Source: Anaeromonas frigoriresistens (GTDB taxonomy: Bacteria; Bacillota; Clostridia; Tissierellales; SIT17). Taken from it: 64,000 nt of DNA. The stretch is from positions 62,001 to 126,000 of the forward strand of contig NZ_WSFT01000040.1 of assembly GCF_016820655.1 (NCBI RefSeq), written 5' to 3'. The notes beneath the pieces are model-generated. The model was not told the DNA's origin. It made no database searches and saw only the letters and a program-made list of their open reading frames with translations. Shown piece by piece: positions 8,704 to 18,451 of this stretch. Positions within the stretch are counted from its first letter, which is position 1. The number at the start of each line of letters is the position of its first letter. The position numbers and the translations under genes are program-made.

Positions 8704-10536
8704 ATGAAATCATTTGATAAACTTGTGAAAAATAGATTAATCTTATCATTTATATCATTATCTATCCTAATATTTGCAATGATAGGCAGGTTAGGATATT
8801 TACAGATTGTAAAGGGAGAGAGTCTTAGCATAAAAGCTGTACATCAATGGACTAGGGATATAATGATTAGTCCTCAAAGAGGAGACATATATGATAGAAA
8901 TGGAAAAAAACTGGCTACTGATATATCCTTATATACAGTATCTGCCCTTACAGATAAAATAGATGAAAAAGACCATGATAAATACATAGAAGATATCTCA
9001 AATATTTTAGAAATAGAAAAAGAAAAAGTAGAAAAGGCTATAAAATCAGATAGTAGTTGGACAGAAATTGAAAGATATGTAGATAGAGAAAAAGCGGAAT
9101 TATTAGCAAAAAAGAAATTTAAAGGAATTAGTATTGATGAAGTGAATAAAAGGTACTATCCCTTTGAAAATTTCTTAGCTCAAGTAATAGGAAATACTAA
9201 TAGAGACGGTATAGGTCAATATGGAATAGAAGGATATTTCAATGACGAGCTTATGGGTACACCAGGCCGGTGGATTAAGACTGTAGATGGAAATAGAATG
9301 GAACTACCTTATAATCATCAAAAGAAATATGAACCAGAAGATGGAAATGATTTAGCATTAACTATAGATGCAACAATTCAACATTATGCAGAAAAAGGAG
9401 CAGAAGAAGCACTGAAGAATAATAAAGCAAAGAGGTCATCAGTACTAATTATGGACCCTACAACAGGAGATATATTAGCCATGGCATCTAAACCTGATTA
9501 TGATCCTAATGATAGAATGTCAATGAATTATGATCCGGATATACCTTGGATAAATTGGAGTGAAGAATTAAAAACAAAATTTGATGAAAAATCCTGGGTA
9601 GAAAAAGAAAATTATTTATATGATATGTGGAAAAATCCTTTAGTTTCTGAGATATATGAACCAGGATCCACATTTAAAATATTAGTGCTTGCTGCTAGTC
9701 TAGAAGAAGGTCTTGCAAATTTAAATGAAACTTTTTATTGTGATGCACGGGTAACTCAGGTTCCAGGTAATATCACTTGTATGTCTCCTCATGGAGCTCA
9801 GACTCTCGCTGAAGGAATCCAAAATTCTTGTAATGAAGTAGCAGTAGAATTAGGGTTAAGATTGGGAAAGGAAAAGCTTAATGAATATGCTAAAGCATTT
9901 GGACTAGGTAGTGTAACTAATGTACAGCTTCCTTCAGAGATAGGAGGATTAATAAAAAGTCCTAAAACTATGGGAGATGTAGATGTGGCTACTATGGCCT
10001 TTGGACAAGGAGTAGCAGTTACGCCATTACAGCTTATAAACTCAATATCGTCTATAGCAAATAAGGGTAAGATGATGCAACCAAATATAATAAACAGTAT
10101 AATCCATTATAAAAATGATGAAAATAATGATAAGAAGAAAGAAATTGAAAAGATAGAACCTACTTTTACTAAACAGGTAATTTCTGAAAAAACAGCAAAA
10201 GTTGTATTAGAAATATTAGAAAGTGTAGTATCGGAAGGATCAGGGTCAAATGCTAATATACCTGGTTATAGAGTAGGAGGAAAGACAGGAACAGCTCAGA
10301 AAGCCATAAATGGTAAATATGTAGCCGATAAGTATATCGCATCATTTATTGGAATTGCCCCTATAGATGATCCTAAGATAACTGTTTTAACAATAATAGA
10401 TGAACCAGACCCTAGAAGTCATTATGGTGGTGTAATAGCTGCTCCTATAGCAAAGCAAGTTATAGAAGATACATTGACCTATTTAAATGTACCAAGAGAA
10501 GAAATAGAAGAAGAAAAAACAGAAAAAAATGATTAA
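8704..10536 (+). CDS. class B penicillin-binding protein (transpeptidase)
   Basis: The 610-residue product is a monofunctional peptidoglycan transpeptidase of the FtsI/SpoVD/PBP2 type, with one N-terminal membrane anchor, a dimerisation domain (SPQRGDIYDRNGKKLATD) and a penicillin-binding domain. The active-site triad is intact: S322-TFK, S375-CN and K527-TG. About 30 unusual residues (IPWINWSEELKTK...) precede the SxxK motif, and there is no C-terminal PASTA domain, unlike SpoVD. The start is the ATG behind GGAGGAAGAAAG at 8704 rather than an earlier in-frame ATG at 8647. Whether it serves division or spore cortex synthesis cannot be decided from the sequence. Confidence 0.9.
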   Translation: MKSFDKLVKNRLILSFISLSILIFAMIGRLGYLQIVKGESLSIKAVHQWTRDIMISPQRGDIYDRNGKKLATDISLYTVSALTDKIDEKDHDKYIEDISNILEIEKEKVEKAIKSDSSWTEIERYVDREKAELLAKKKFKGISIDEVNKRYYPFENFLAQVIGNTNRDGIGQYGIEGYFNDELMGTPGRWIKTVDGNRMELPYNHQKKYEPEDGNDLALTIDATIQHYAEKGAEEALKNNKAKRSSVLIMDPTTGDILAMASKPDYDPNDRMSMNYDPDIPWINWSEELKTKFDEKSWVEKENYLYDMWKNPLVSEIYEPGSTFKILVLAASLEEGLANLNETFYCDARVTQVPGNITCMSPHGAQTLAEGIQNSCNEVAVELGLRLGKEKLNEYAKAFGLGSVTNVQLPSEIGGLIKSPKTMGDVDVATMAFGQGVAVTPLQLINSISSIANKGKMMQPNIINSIIHYKNDENNDKKKEIEKIEPTFTKQVISEKTAKVVLEILESVVSEGSGSNANIPGYRVGGKTGTAQKAINGKYVADKYIASFIGIAPIDDPKITVLTIIDEPDPRSHYGGVIAAPIAKQVIEDTLTYLNVPREEIEEEKTEKND

Positions 10537-10567
10537 AAAATATGAGTTGATTCAACTCATATTTTTT
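10535..10567. terminator. terminator of the PBP gene
   Basis: The stem AAAAAATATGAGTTGA / TCAACTCATATTTTTT has a one-base spacer, ends in T6 and is symmetric. It overlaps the PBP stop codon. Confidence 0.85.
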
Positions 10568-10613
10568 AATGGGATAAAGGAATATTTTTCTTCTAAAAGG
10601 AATAAAATAGTGA

Positions 10614-10638
10614 TATAATAAAATCGAACACATGTTCG
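10614..10638 (+). promoter_or_regulatory. SOS promoter: TATAAT plus LexA box of dinB
   Basis: TATAAT at 10614-10619 is followed at 10625-10638 by CGAACACATGTTCG, a perfect match to the Gram-positive LexA (DinR) operator CGAAC-N4-GTTCG. The operator covers the expected transcription start, so LexA should repress dinB and the downstream small gene until DNA damage. The -35 region is poor. Confidence 0.9.
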
Positions 10639-10652
10639 AAAGGTGGATTGTA

Positions 10653-11912
10653 ATGGAAAATAATTCAAAAATTATCATGCATATTGATGTGAACTCAGCA
10701 TTTTTATCTTGGCAGGCGGCTTATAATGATCAGGTTGGAATTGATAAGGACATAAGAAACATACCATCAGTTATAGGGGGCAATGAAGAAAAAAGACATG
10801 GAATAGTATTAGCAAAGTCTCTACCCGCAAAAAGGCTTGGAATTCAGACTGGAGAAAGTTTAATGGATGCTAGAATGAAATGTAAAAATCTTTTAGTAGT
10901 TCCTCCCAACTATGATTTATATGTAAAAGCTAGTAAGGCATTAATAACTTTACTAAAAGAATATTCTCCATACATCGATATTTTTAGTATAGACGAATGC
11001 TTTTTAGATTTTACTGGAATGGAGGAACATTTTGGGGATCCTATAAAAGCTGCTCATAAAATAAAAGAGAGAATAAAAAGTGAATTAGGATTTACAGTGA
11101 ATATAGGCATATCTAGTAATAAACTATTGGCAAAGCAAGCAGGAGAATTACAAAAGCCTGATAAAGTTAATACACTATTTCTAGAAGAAGTAAAAAATAA
11201 GTTATGGCCTTTGCCTGTGGAGGAGCTATTCATGGTGGGAAGGAAAACTAAACCCAAATTGAATCGGCTAGGGATATATACTATTGGAGATTTAGCTAAT
11301 TCCGACTTTAAAATTATAGATACTATATTAAAATCTCATGGTAGGTTAGTTTATAATTATGCTTGGGGGAGGGATGATTCTACTTTTAATTATAATAATT
11401 ACATACCTTTTAAAAGTGTTGGCAATGGTAGTACAATTCCCTTCGATGTGGAGGATAGAGAAACAGCAAAAAAAATAATATTAAGCTTATGTGAAACTAC
11501 CTCTAGAAGAATTAGAAGGTCAAATGTAGCCTGTGGAGTCATAAGTTTAGGAATAAGAAATCTTGATTTATTTTATAGAAGTCATCAAAGAAAAATATTA
11601 TCATCCATTAATTCAACTGAAGAAATATATCAAATAGCATTAGAGTTATTTGATGATATATGGGATGGAACTCCCATAAGAAAATTTAGCTTAAGATTAT
11701 CTCAGTTAACTTCTTCAGAAAAAATACAATCATCATTATTTGATAAAGAAGAGTCCATAAAGCTTATAAAAATCAATGAAACAATTGATACTATAAGGGA
11801 AAGGTTTGGAGATTATTCAGTTACAAGAGCTACCTTTCTACATAGTGGACTAAAGCCTATGCTTGGAGGTTTTGCAGCAGAAGACTATCCAGTGATGTCT
11901 AGTATATTATAG
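10653..11912 (+). CDS. dinB: DNA polymerase IV, Y family (DinB)
   Basis: The 419-residue error-prone translesion DNA polymerase carries the Y-family metal-binding motifs HIDVNSAFLSW near the N-terminus and IFSIDECFLDFT (catalytic Asp-Glu). A helix-hairpin-helix-type thumb region (MVGRKTKPKLNRLGIYTIGDLA) and a little-finger domain follow. The start is the ATG behind AAAGGTGG; an earlier in-frame ATG lies inside the LexA box and would lack a ribosome site. It is co-transcribed with the next small ORF. Confidence 0.95.
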   Translation: MENNSKIIMHIDVNSAFLSWQAAYNDQVGIDKDIRNIPSVIGGNEEKRHGIVLAKSLPAKRLGIQTGESLMDARMKCKNLLVVPPNYDLYVKASKALITLLKEYSPYIDIFSIDECFLDFTGMEEHFGDPIKAAHKIKERIKSELGFTVNIGISSNKLLAKQAGELQKPDKVNTLFLEEVKNKLWPLPVEELFMVGRKTKPKLNRLGIYTIGDLANSDFKIIDTILKSHGRLVYNYAWGRDDSTFNYNNYIPFKSVGNGSTIPFDVEDRETAKKIILSLCETTSRRIRRSNVACGVISLGIRNLDLFYRSHQRKILSSINSTEEIYQIALELFDDIWDGTPIRKFSLRLSQLTSSEKIQSSLFDKEESIKLIKINETIDTIRERFGDYSVTRATFLHSGLKPMLGGFAAEDYPVMSSIL

Positions 11913-11932
11913 GTTAAAGGAGAGTAAAATAT

Positions 11933-12175
11933 ATGAAAGTTATAAATGAAACTATAGACATGATAGCTATCTTTGAAAAAGATACAGGAAATATAAAGCC
12001 TTTTAAATTTAAATATAAAGATAATAAGATAAAGATACAAAAAGTAATCAAAACCTACGAAGAAAAACTAGCAGGTAATAGAAGAATAGTATTTGTATGT
12101 TTACATAATGAAAAAGATGTATATGAAATTAAATACGAAATGGATACAGCTAGATGGTACCTATTTAAAAAATAA
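11933..12175 (+). CDS. small conserved protein of the dinB operon (80 aa)
   Basis: The 80-residue protein starts 20 bases after dinB behind AAAGGAGAG. It has a mostly beta pattern with the segment EKLAGNRRIVFVCLHNEKDVYEIKYEMDTARWYLFKK, which resembles a small protein I recall next to dinB in other clostridia. No catalytic motif is visible. Its place in the LexA-controlled operon suggests an accessory role in damage tolerance; that is inference only. Confidence 0.75.
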   Translation: MKVINETIDMIAIFEKDTGNIKPFKFKYKDNKIKIQKVIKTYEEKLAGNRRIVFVCLHNEKDVYEIKYEMDTARWYLFKK

Positions 12176-12288
12176 TGATGATTGCCTATTTAATAAATAG
12201 TTAATAATAATATAAAATATAATTGTAGAAAATAGGGATAATAAAGAAAAAGACATCTAATACAGAAGAAAAATGTCGATGGAAACTT

Positions 12289-12317
12289 TTGAAAATACGA
12301 CAAAATAATGGTATAAT
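12289..12317 (+). promoter_or_regulatory. sigma-A promoter of the spo0E-like gene, flanked by 0A-like boxes
   Basis: TTGAAA (12289-12294), a 17-base spacer and TATAAT (12312-12317) form a near-consensus vegetative promoter. Two one-mismatch Spo0A boxes lie around the -35 element: TGTCGAT at 12274-12280 and, on the other strand, TGTCGTA at 12296-12302 (consensus TGNCGAA). Confidence 0.7.
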
Positions 12318-12382
12318 TATCCATAACATACATAAAACGCATAAGGGGATAATCGGGGGGAAGATAAAAAAAAGGGGGAAAA

Positions 12383-12553
12383 ATGAAAACCAGGGATAAG
12401 TATATGGGATTAAATTTGAAAAGAGAAATTAATGATAAAAGACGAGAATTAAATAAAATCTTGTCAAATGACCTATATAATAAAGATTATGCTCAAAAAA
12501 TAAGTGAACAATTAGATGAGTTGATAGTCCAATATTACAGAAGTAATAATTGA
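12383..12553 (+). CDS. Spo0E-like aspartyl-phosphate phosphatase (56 aa)
   Basis: The 56-residue protein is preceded by AAAGGGGGAAAA. It matches the Spo0E family: an N-terminal helix with LKREINDKRRELNKIL, a short turn, and a second helix with ISEQLDELIVQYYR, the counterpart of the SQELD signature (one-residue variation). Family members dephosphorylate Spo0A~P and delay sporulation. The gene is monocistronic, with its own strong promoter and a perfect terminator. Confidence 0.85.
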   Translation: MKTRDKYMGLNLKREINDKRRELNKILSNDLYNKDYAQKISEQLDELIVQYYRSNN

Positions 12554-12556
12554 AAA

Positions 12557-12598
12557 GTATAAAAAAAGAGATGCTATTTAGCATCTCTTTTTTTATAC
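12557..12598. terminator. perfect rho-independent terminator
   Basis: A 19-base stem (GTATAAAAAAAGAGATGCT and its complement) with an ATTT loop is flanked by A7 and T7 runs. It ends the spo0E-like transcript. Confidence 0.9.
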
Positions 12599-12612
12599 TA
12601 AATAACTAAAGA

Positions 12613-12642
12613 TTGACAGTAATAACATGGTTAAAATATAAT
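12613..12642 (+). promoter_or_regulatory. sigma-A promoter for the giant activase gene
   Basis: TTGACA (12613-12618), an 18-base spacer and TATAAT (12637-12642) are both consensus hexamers. This implies an untranslated leader of about 135 bases before the gene at 12786, in which I recognise no known riboswitch. Confidence 0.75.
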
Positions 12643-12785
12643 TAAATTAGTTTGAATAATCATAAAGGCTATATAGCCATGAATATGATAAAATAGAAGT
12701 ATAAGGTAACAAATATTTAATAAAGTTATAAGATAAAGTATTGAATTATACATAAGTAAGAAAGCACGCCCAAGGGGGGAAGTAA

Positions 12786-15700
12786 ATGTACGAAATATTA
12801 AATGTAGGTCTTGATATAGGATCTACTACTGTTAAAATGATAGTTATAGATTCACGATTTAATATACTTTATAAAAACTATATGAGACATTTTTCTGACA
12901 TAAAAAATACAGTTATTTCAATGTTCTCTGATGCTCAGAAAGTATTAGATAAAAAAAGAGTAACTGTTATGGTGACGGGGTCAGGAGGATTTAATATTTC
13001 TAAAAAGTTAAATGCGCCTTTCATACAGGAAGTAGTTGCTTGTACTAATTCCATAGAACAGTTCATACCAAACACTAATGTTGCTATAGAACTAGGGGGA
13101 GAAGATGCAAAAATTACATATCTAGGAGAGGGAATAGAGCAAAGAATGAATGGTACTTGTGCTGGTGGTACAGGAGCATTTATAGATCAAATGGCTTCAT
13201 TATTACAGACAGATGCAGCCGGATTAAATGAATTAGCAAAAAATTATAAAATGATATATCCTATTGCTTCACGGTGTGGAGTATTTGCAAAAACGGATAT
13301 ACAACCATTGCTAAATGAAGGAGCAAAAAAAGAGGATATAGCAGCTTCTGTACTTCAAGCTGTAGTAAATCAAACTATAAGTGGTCTTTCTCAAGGAAAA
13401 GCTATAAGAGGTAGTGTGGCCTTTTTAGGAGGACCATTATATTTTATGTCGGAGCTTAGAAAGAGATTTGTAGAAACTTTAAAAATAAAAGAAGAAGATA
13501 TAATATTCCCAGAAGATTCCCAATATTTTGTAGCAATGGGAGCAGCTTTATCATCTAGAGATCAAGAATCTCTGTCTTTTGAATGTTTATATGAAAGAGT
13601 TCCTGGAATATATCAAATGAATAATGGAGAAAATCAAAATCTCAAACCTTTATTTAATGATGAGGAAGATTACATAAAGTTTAAAGAAAGACATGATAAA
13701 AATAAAGTTAAAAGAATAGACTTAGATAAATATAAAGGAAAGGCCTTTTTAGGAATAGATGCCGGATCTACAACTACCAAACTAGCTTTAATAGATGAAG
13801 AAGGTAGTCTCTTATATTCTTATTATGGAAGTAATCAAGGTAGTCCTCTTAAATCTAGCATAGAAGCAATAAAGGATTTATATAATAGGTTAAATAAGGA
13901 TACGGAGATAGTTAATTCTACTGTAACAGGTTATGGGGAGCATTTAATAAAGTCTGCTTTAAAGATAGATATAGGAGAAATAGAAACGGTAGCTCATTAT
14001 AAAGCTGCAGACTTCTTTTTACCAGGAGTAGACTTTATATTAGACATTGGCGGACAGGATATGAAAAGTCTTAGAATAAAGGGCGGAGTAATAGATTCTA
14101 TTATGCTTAATGAAGCATGCTCTTCTGGGTGTGGATCATTTATAGAGACCTTTGCTAAGTCCTTAAATTTAGATATATCTGAATTTGCCAAATCTGGTAT
14201 AAGGTCAAAGAATCCAGTAGATTTAGGAACAAGATGTACAGTGTTTATGAATTCTAGAGTTAAGCAATCTCAGAAAGAAGGGGCAGAAGTATCTGATATA
14301 TCAGCAGGAATATCCCTCTCAGTAATAAAAAATGCGTTATATAAAGTAATAAGACTAAGAGGACCCCAGGACTTGGGTGAAAAGATAGTGGTCCAAGGGG
14401 GAACCTTCTATAATGAAGCTGTACTTAGGGCAGTTGAACTTATTTCAGAAAGGGAAGTAGTAAGGCCAGATATATCTGGTATAATGGGAGCCTTTGGAGC
14501 AGCATTGATATCAAAGGAAAAATATAAAGAAGGTTATAAAACAAGCATAATAAATAAGGAAAACATTATAGATTTTCGTATAGATACTAGCATTGATAGA
14601 TGTGAGCTTTGCGGAAACAATTGTCTATTAACAATAAATCACTTTTCGGATGGTAGAAGATTTGTATCAGGAAATAGATGTGAAAGAGGAGCTGGGTTAG
14701 AAAAGACTAATAATAATGCTCCTAATTTATATGAATATAAATATAAAAGATTATTTAGTTACAAATCCCTATCAAAAGAAGAAGCAATTAGAGGAGATAT
14801 AGGTATTCCACGAGTATTAAATATGTATGAGGATTATCCTTTTTGGTTTACGTTCTTCAATGAATTAGGATATAGAGTTATTTTATCTAGACGATCTTCT
14901 AAATCAGTTTATGAAATGGGGATGGATAGTATACCTTCAGAGTCAGTATGTTATCCTGCAAAAATAACCCATGGTCATATTATGAATCTTATAGAAAAGG
15001 GAATAAAAAAGATTTTTTATCCGTGTATTCCTTTTAATATTGAAGAGGATGAGGGAGCTAATAATCATTATAATTGTCCAGTAGTAACTTCTTACCCAGA
15101 AACATTAAGTGCGAATATAGAAGAAATAACTACAGAAAACATAAAATTTTATAAACCTTTTTTACCATTAGATCATAAGGAAAAGCTTATTAAAAGATTA
15201 GTTGAGGAATTATTAGATGAAAATTTATCAAAATCTGAAATTAAATTAGCGGTAGAAAAAGCATATAATGAATTAGGGAAATTCAAAGAAGATGTAAGAA
15301 ATAAGGGTCAAGAAAGTTTAGAGTATATTAATAATAATAATATGAAGGGGATAGTTCTTGCAGGAAGACCTTATCATATAGATCCGGAAATTAATCATGG
15401 TATTCCAGAAATGATTAATTCTTTTGGCATTGCAGTATTGCCTGAAGATGCAATAGATCATCTAGATGAAGTAGAAAGACCTATCAGAGTCATAGACCAA
15501 TGGGTCTATCATTCTAGAATGTACAGAGCTGCTACATATGTAGCAAAACAACAAAATCTTGAACTGGTTCAATTAAATTCTTTTGGATGTGGTTTAGATG
15601 CAGTCACTACAGATCAAGTAAATGAAATTTTAGAGCAATACGGTAAGATATATACCGTTCTAAAAATAGATGAAATAAATAATTTAGGAGCAGCAAGGAT

Positions 15701-17066
15701 TAGAATAAGATCTCTTATGGCTGCTATGCAAGAAAGAGATAGATTGGACTTTGTTCCTGAGAGACTATATGAACATTCTAAGAAAGTTGCCTTCACTAAA
15801 GAGATGAAAAAAACCCATACTATATTGGCACCTCAGATGGCTCCTATACATTTTGAATTATTACAAAGTGGAGTTAAGAGTTCAGGCTATAACCTTGAGA
15901 TCCTTCCTTCAGTAGATTATCAAGCTATAGATGAAGGGTTAAGATATGTAAACAATGATGCCTGCTATCCATCAATTATCACTGTAGGTCAAATAATGAA
16001 TGCCCTGAAGTCTGGAAAGTATGATTTAAATAACACCTCTGTAATAATATCCCAAACTGGAGGAGGTTGTAGAGCTACTAACTATATAGCCTTTATAAGG
16101 AAAGCTCTAAAAGATGCAGGGATGGAACATATACCAGTTATATCTTTAAATGCATCTGGCATGGAAGAACAACCAGGGTTCAAAGTAGGGTTTAAAATGG
16201 CAGAAAACATGATTAAATCTTTAATATATGGAGATTTATTAATGAGAGTTTTATATAAAGTAAGACCTTATGAAAAAGTAAAAGGTTCTGCTAATAAATT
16301 GTATAGAAAATGGATGGATAAATGTAATGAGAGTCTTTTAGATGGAGATAGGAAAAAAGAATTTAAACAAAATATCCAAGGAATAATAAAAGACTTTGAT
16401 GAGTTTCTAATAAATGATAATATTATAAAACCAAAGGTAGGGGTAGTAGGAGAGATATTAGTTAAATTTCATCCTACTGCAAATAATAATATTGTAGAAC
16501 TATTAGAAGAAGAAGGAGCAGAGGCAGTAGTACCAGATCTTATTGATTTCTTTTTATACACAGCCTATAATAATAATTTTAAATACGAAAAATTATCAGG
16601 AAGCTTGAAAAATAAAATACTAGGTAATTTTTCAATTAAAGCTCTTGAGTATTATCGTAGAGATATGAAAAAAGCCTTGAAGATGAGTAAACGGTTTAGT
16701 CCACCTAAAGCAATAGAGGAATTAGCTAAAGGAGCAGAAAAACATTTGTCTATAGGAAATCAAACTGGAGAAGGTTGGTTCTTAACTGCTGAAATGGTAG
16801 AGCTAATAGAAGAAGGAGTAGATAATATAGTTTGTTTACAGCCTTTTGCATGCTTACCTAACCATATAACAGGAAAGGGTATGATAAAGGAGCTAAGAAG
16901 CTCTTACCCTAAGTCAAATATAGCAGCAATAGATTATGATCCAGGAGCTAGTGAGGTTAATCAATTAAATCGTATAAAACTTATGTTATCTGTAGCATTT
17001 AAGAATATAGAAGGAGTAAAAAAAGAAAGAAAAATAACAGAACAAGAAGTAGCTCCAACTAATTAG
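12786..17066 (+). CDS. giant acyl-CoA dehydratase activase-related protein
   Basis: The 1426-residue protein is built from two BadF/BadG/HgdC-type ATPase domains followed by domains seen in large uncharacterised activase-related proteins. Domain 1 has [10 protein letters not shown] (Asp10) and cysteines C125 and C164, the spacing of the [4Fe-4S] ligands in the 2-hydroxyglutaryl-CoA dehydratase activator. Domain 2 has [10 protein letters not shown] (Asp325) and C445, C449 and C484. Later Cys motifs ([42 protein letters not shown]) suggest more metal-cluster sites. An ATP-driven low-potential electron donor or self-contained reductase is likely. No partner dehydratase lies nearby. The AAGGGGGGAAG ribosome site supports the ATG start. 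Confidence 0.85.
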   Translation: MYEILNVGLDIGSTTVKMIVIDSRFNILYKNYMRHFSDIKNTVISMFSDAQKVLDKKRVTVMVTGSGGFNISKKLNAPFIQEVVACTNSIEQFIPNTNVAIELGGEDAKITYLGEGIEQRMNGTCAGGTGAFIDQMASLLQTDAAGLNELAKNYKMIYPIASRCGVFAKTDIQPLLNEGAKKEDIAASVLQAVVNQTISGLSQGKAIRGSVAFLGGPLYFMSELRKRFVETLKIKEEDIIFPEDSQYFVAMGAALSSRDQESLSFECLYERVPGIYQMNNGENQNLKPLFNDEEDYIKFKERHDKNKVKRIDLDKYKGKAFLGIDAGSTTTKLALIDEEGSLLYSYYGSNQGSPLKSSIEAIKDLYNRLNKDTEIVNSTVTGYGEHLIKSALKIDIGEIETVAHYKAADFFLPGVDFILDIGGQDMKSLRIKGGVIDSIMLNEACSSGCGSFIETFAKSLNLDISEFAKSGIRSKNPVDLGTRCTVFMNSRVKQSQKEGAEVSDISAGISLSVIKNALYKVIRLRGPQDLGEKIVVQGGTFYNEAVLRAVELISEREVVRPDISGIMGAFGAALISKEKYKEGYKTSIINKENIIDFRIDTSIDRCELCGNNCLLTINHFSDGRRFVSGNRCERGAGLEKTNNNAPNLYEYKYKRLFSYKSLSKEEAIRGDIGIPRVLNMYEDYPFWFTFFNELGYRVILSRRSSKSVYEMGMDSIPSESVCYPAKITHGHIMNLIEKGIKKIFYPCIPFNIEEDEGANNHYNCPVVTSYPETLSANIEEITTENIKFYKPFLPLDHKEKLIKRLVEELLDENLSKSEIKLAVEKAYNELGKFKEDVRNKGQESLEYINNNNMKGIVLAGRPYHIDPEINHGIPEMINSFGIAVLPEDAIDHLDEVERPIRVIDQWVYHSRMYRAATYVAKQQNLELVQLNSFGCGLDAVTTDQVNEILEQYGKIYTVLKIDEINNLGAARIRIRSLMAAMQERDRLDFVPERLYEHSKKVAFTKEMKKTHTILAPQMAPIHFELLQSGVKSSGYNLEILPSVDYQAIDEGLRYVNNDACYPSIITVGQIMNALKSGKYDLNNTSVIISQTGGGCRATNYIAFIRKALKDAGMEHIPVISLNASGMEEQPGFKVGFKMAENMIKSLIYGDLLMRVLYKVRPYEKVKGSANKLYRKWMDKCNESLLDGDRKKEFKQNIQGIIKDFDEFLINDNIIKPKVGVVGEILVKFHPTANNNIVELLEEEGAEAVVPDLIDFFLYTAYNNNFKYEKLSGSLKNKILGNFSIKALEYYRRDMKKALKMSKRFSPPKAIEELAKGAEKHLSIGNQTGEGWFLTAEMVELIEEGVDNIVCLQPFACLPNHITGKGMIKELRSSYPKSNIAAIDYDPGASEVNQLNRIKLMLSVAFKNIEGVKKERKITEQEVAPTN

Positions 17067-17093
17067 AGTAGGATATCCCCTACTCTTTTTTTT
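17065..17093 (+). terminator. rho-independent terminator
   Basis: The stem AGAGTAGG / CCTACTCT with a six-base loop is followed by TTTTTTTTA. It ends the activase transcript. Confidence 0.85.
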
Positions 17094-17199
17094 ATTGCAA
17101 TATTATAACAGAAAAGAACAAGTTAGGACTATACTACCACAGGTAAATTGTTATAAAAGAAGAATACTTGATATAAGAATAAAGTTAGGAGTGTCTAAA

Positions 17200-18303
17200 A
17201 TGGTTATGGCTCTGTCAGGCAAAAAAATTAATATAGAAAAATGTAATACTGAAATGAAGTTAAGCTCTGATGTAAGGGATAAGAATGGTGCAATACTAGT
17301 ATCTACAGGTATGCAATTAACTGAGAGTATTTTAGAGAAACTAAAAGTATATGGAATAGAAGAATTAGATATTGTGGTGGAAGAAGTAACCGAAATAACT
17401 AAAGAACCAGTAGCAGAGGATTTATCTATAACAAACGAAAAAATTATAAGAAAGATTGAGGAGTTAAAACCTAAAGTAAATATTCAGAGTAATGGATACT
17501 ATAATAATATTATAAAAATAATGGAAGATGTAGTTGAAGATATAAAAAAGAAAGGAACTATTAATATCTCTAGTATAAAGAAGATAGGTAAAATTATATA
17601 TAAAGAGATCAGAAGTAAAAACTCAATATTAGTATGTATAGAATTAGCTAATAAAAAAGGTAATAAAAAGTATAATAGTCATATTGATGTAGCTATAATG
17701 GGAGGATTATTAGGAAAGTGGAGAGGACTTTCATCTAAAAAAGTATATAATATAATATTAGCAGGATTATTAAGAGATATTGGTTTATATACATTACCTA
17801 AAGATTTATTTATAGATGGAGAAATGTCTGAAAAGAATTTAGCTTTATACAAAAAACATCCATTAATAGCCTATGAGATGATAGTAAAAATAAAAAGTAT
17901 AGATGTTGAAGTTAAAAAAATGGTAATAACTCATCATGAAAATCAGGTAGGTACAGGGTATCCATTAAGCCTTAACTCAGAGAAGCAATCTTTAGAGTCA
18001 AAGATATTACAGGTTGCAGATCGATTTAATATATATTTTAAAGATAAAAGCAGAGAAGGGATAATAGAAACTCTTCAAGAATTTTATAATAACGAAATAA
18101 CTCATTTAGATTATGAGTGCATGAAAGTATTTGTTAAGAATATACTTTGGAATAATCTTGGGAGATATGTATTGTTAAGTGATAAATCTGTAGGAGAGAT
18201 TGTGTTTATAAGTGAAGTAGATAGGTTTAAACCTTTAATAAGAATAGAAGATAAAATAATAGATTTATCTAGAAATGATTTAAAGATTATTAAAATTATA
18301 TAA
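17200..18303 (+). CDS. HD-GYP-like protein with degenerate HD motif
   Basis: The 367-residue protein has an N-terminal small domain (MKLSSDVRDKNGAILVSTG...) common in clostridial HD-GYP proteins and a C-terminal HD-GYP domain. HD-GYP enzymes hydrolyse cyclic di-GMP at an iron centre. Here the first His (NSHIDVA), a later His (KKHPL) and H245-H246-E with GTGYP are present, but the HD dyad is R192-D193. Metal binding and activity may therefore be impaired, leaving a sensor or inactive homologue. The start ATG follows TTAGGAG; an upstream in-frame TTG has no ribosome site. Confidence 0.8.
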   Translation: MVMALSGKKINIEKCNTEMKLSSDVRDKNGAILVSTGMQLTESILEKLKVYGIEELDIVVEEVTEITKEPVAEDLSITNEKIIRKIEELKPKVNIQSNGYYNNIIKIMEDVVEDIKKKGTINISSIKKIGKIIYKEIRSKNSILVCIELANKKGNKKYNSHIDVAIMGGLLGKWRGLSSKKVYNIILAGLLRDIGLYTLPKDLFIDGEMSEKNLALYKKHPLIAYEMIVKIKSIDVEVKKMVITHHENQVGTGYPLSLNSEKQSLESKILQVADRFNIYFKDKSREGIIETLQEFYNNEITHLDYECMKVFVKNILWNNLGRYVLLSDKSVGEIVFISEVDRFKPLIRIEDKIIDLSRNDLKIIKII

Positions 18304-18328
18304 ATCATAGCAAAAATAAATTTTAACC

Positions 18329-18358
18329 AACAATACCTTAAAAAACAAGGTATTGTTT
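18329..18358 (+). terminator. terminator-like hairpin
   Basis: The stem AACAATACCTT / AAGGTATTGTT has an A-rich loop and only a short T run. It lies 25 bases after the HD-GYP gene. Confidence 0.6.
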
Positions 18359-18451
18359 CGTATGTATATATTTGGAATGGACTGTTTAAGAAAATATACT
18401 GTATTATAAATATAGATTATTAATAGAACACTAAATGAGCGAGGTGAAAAA

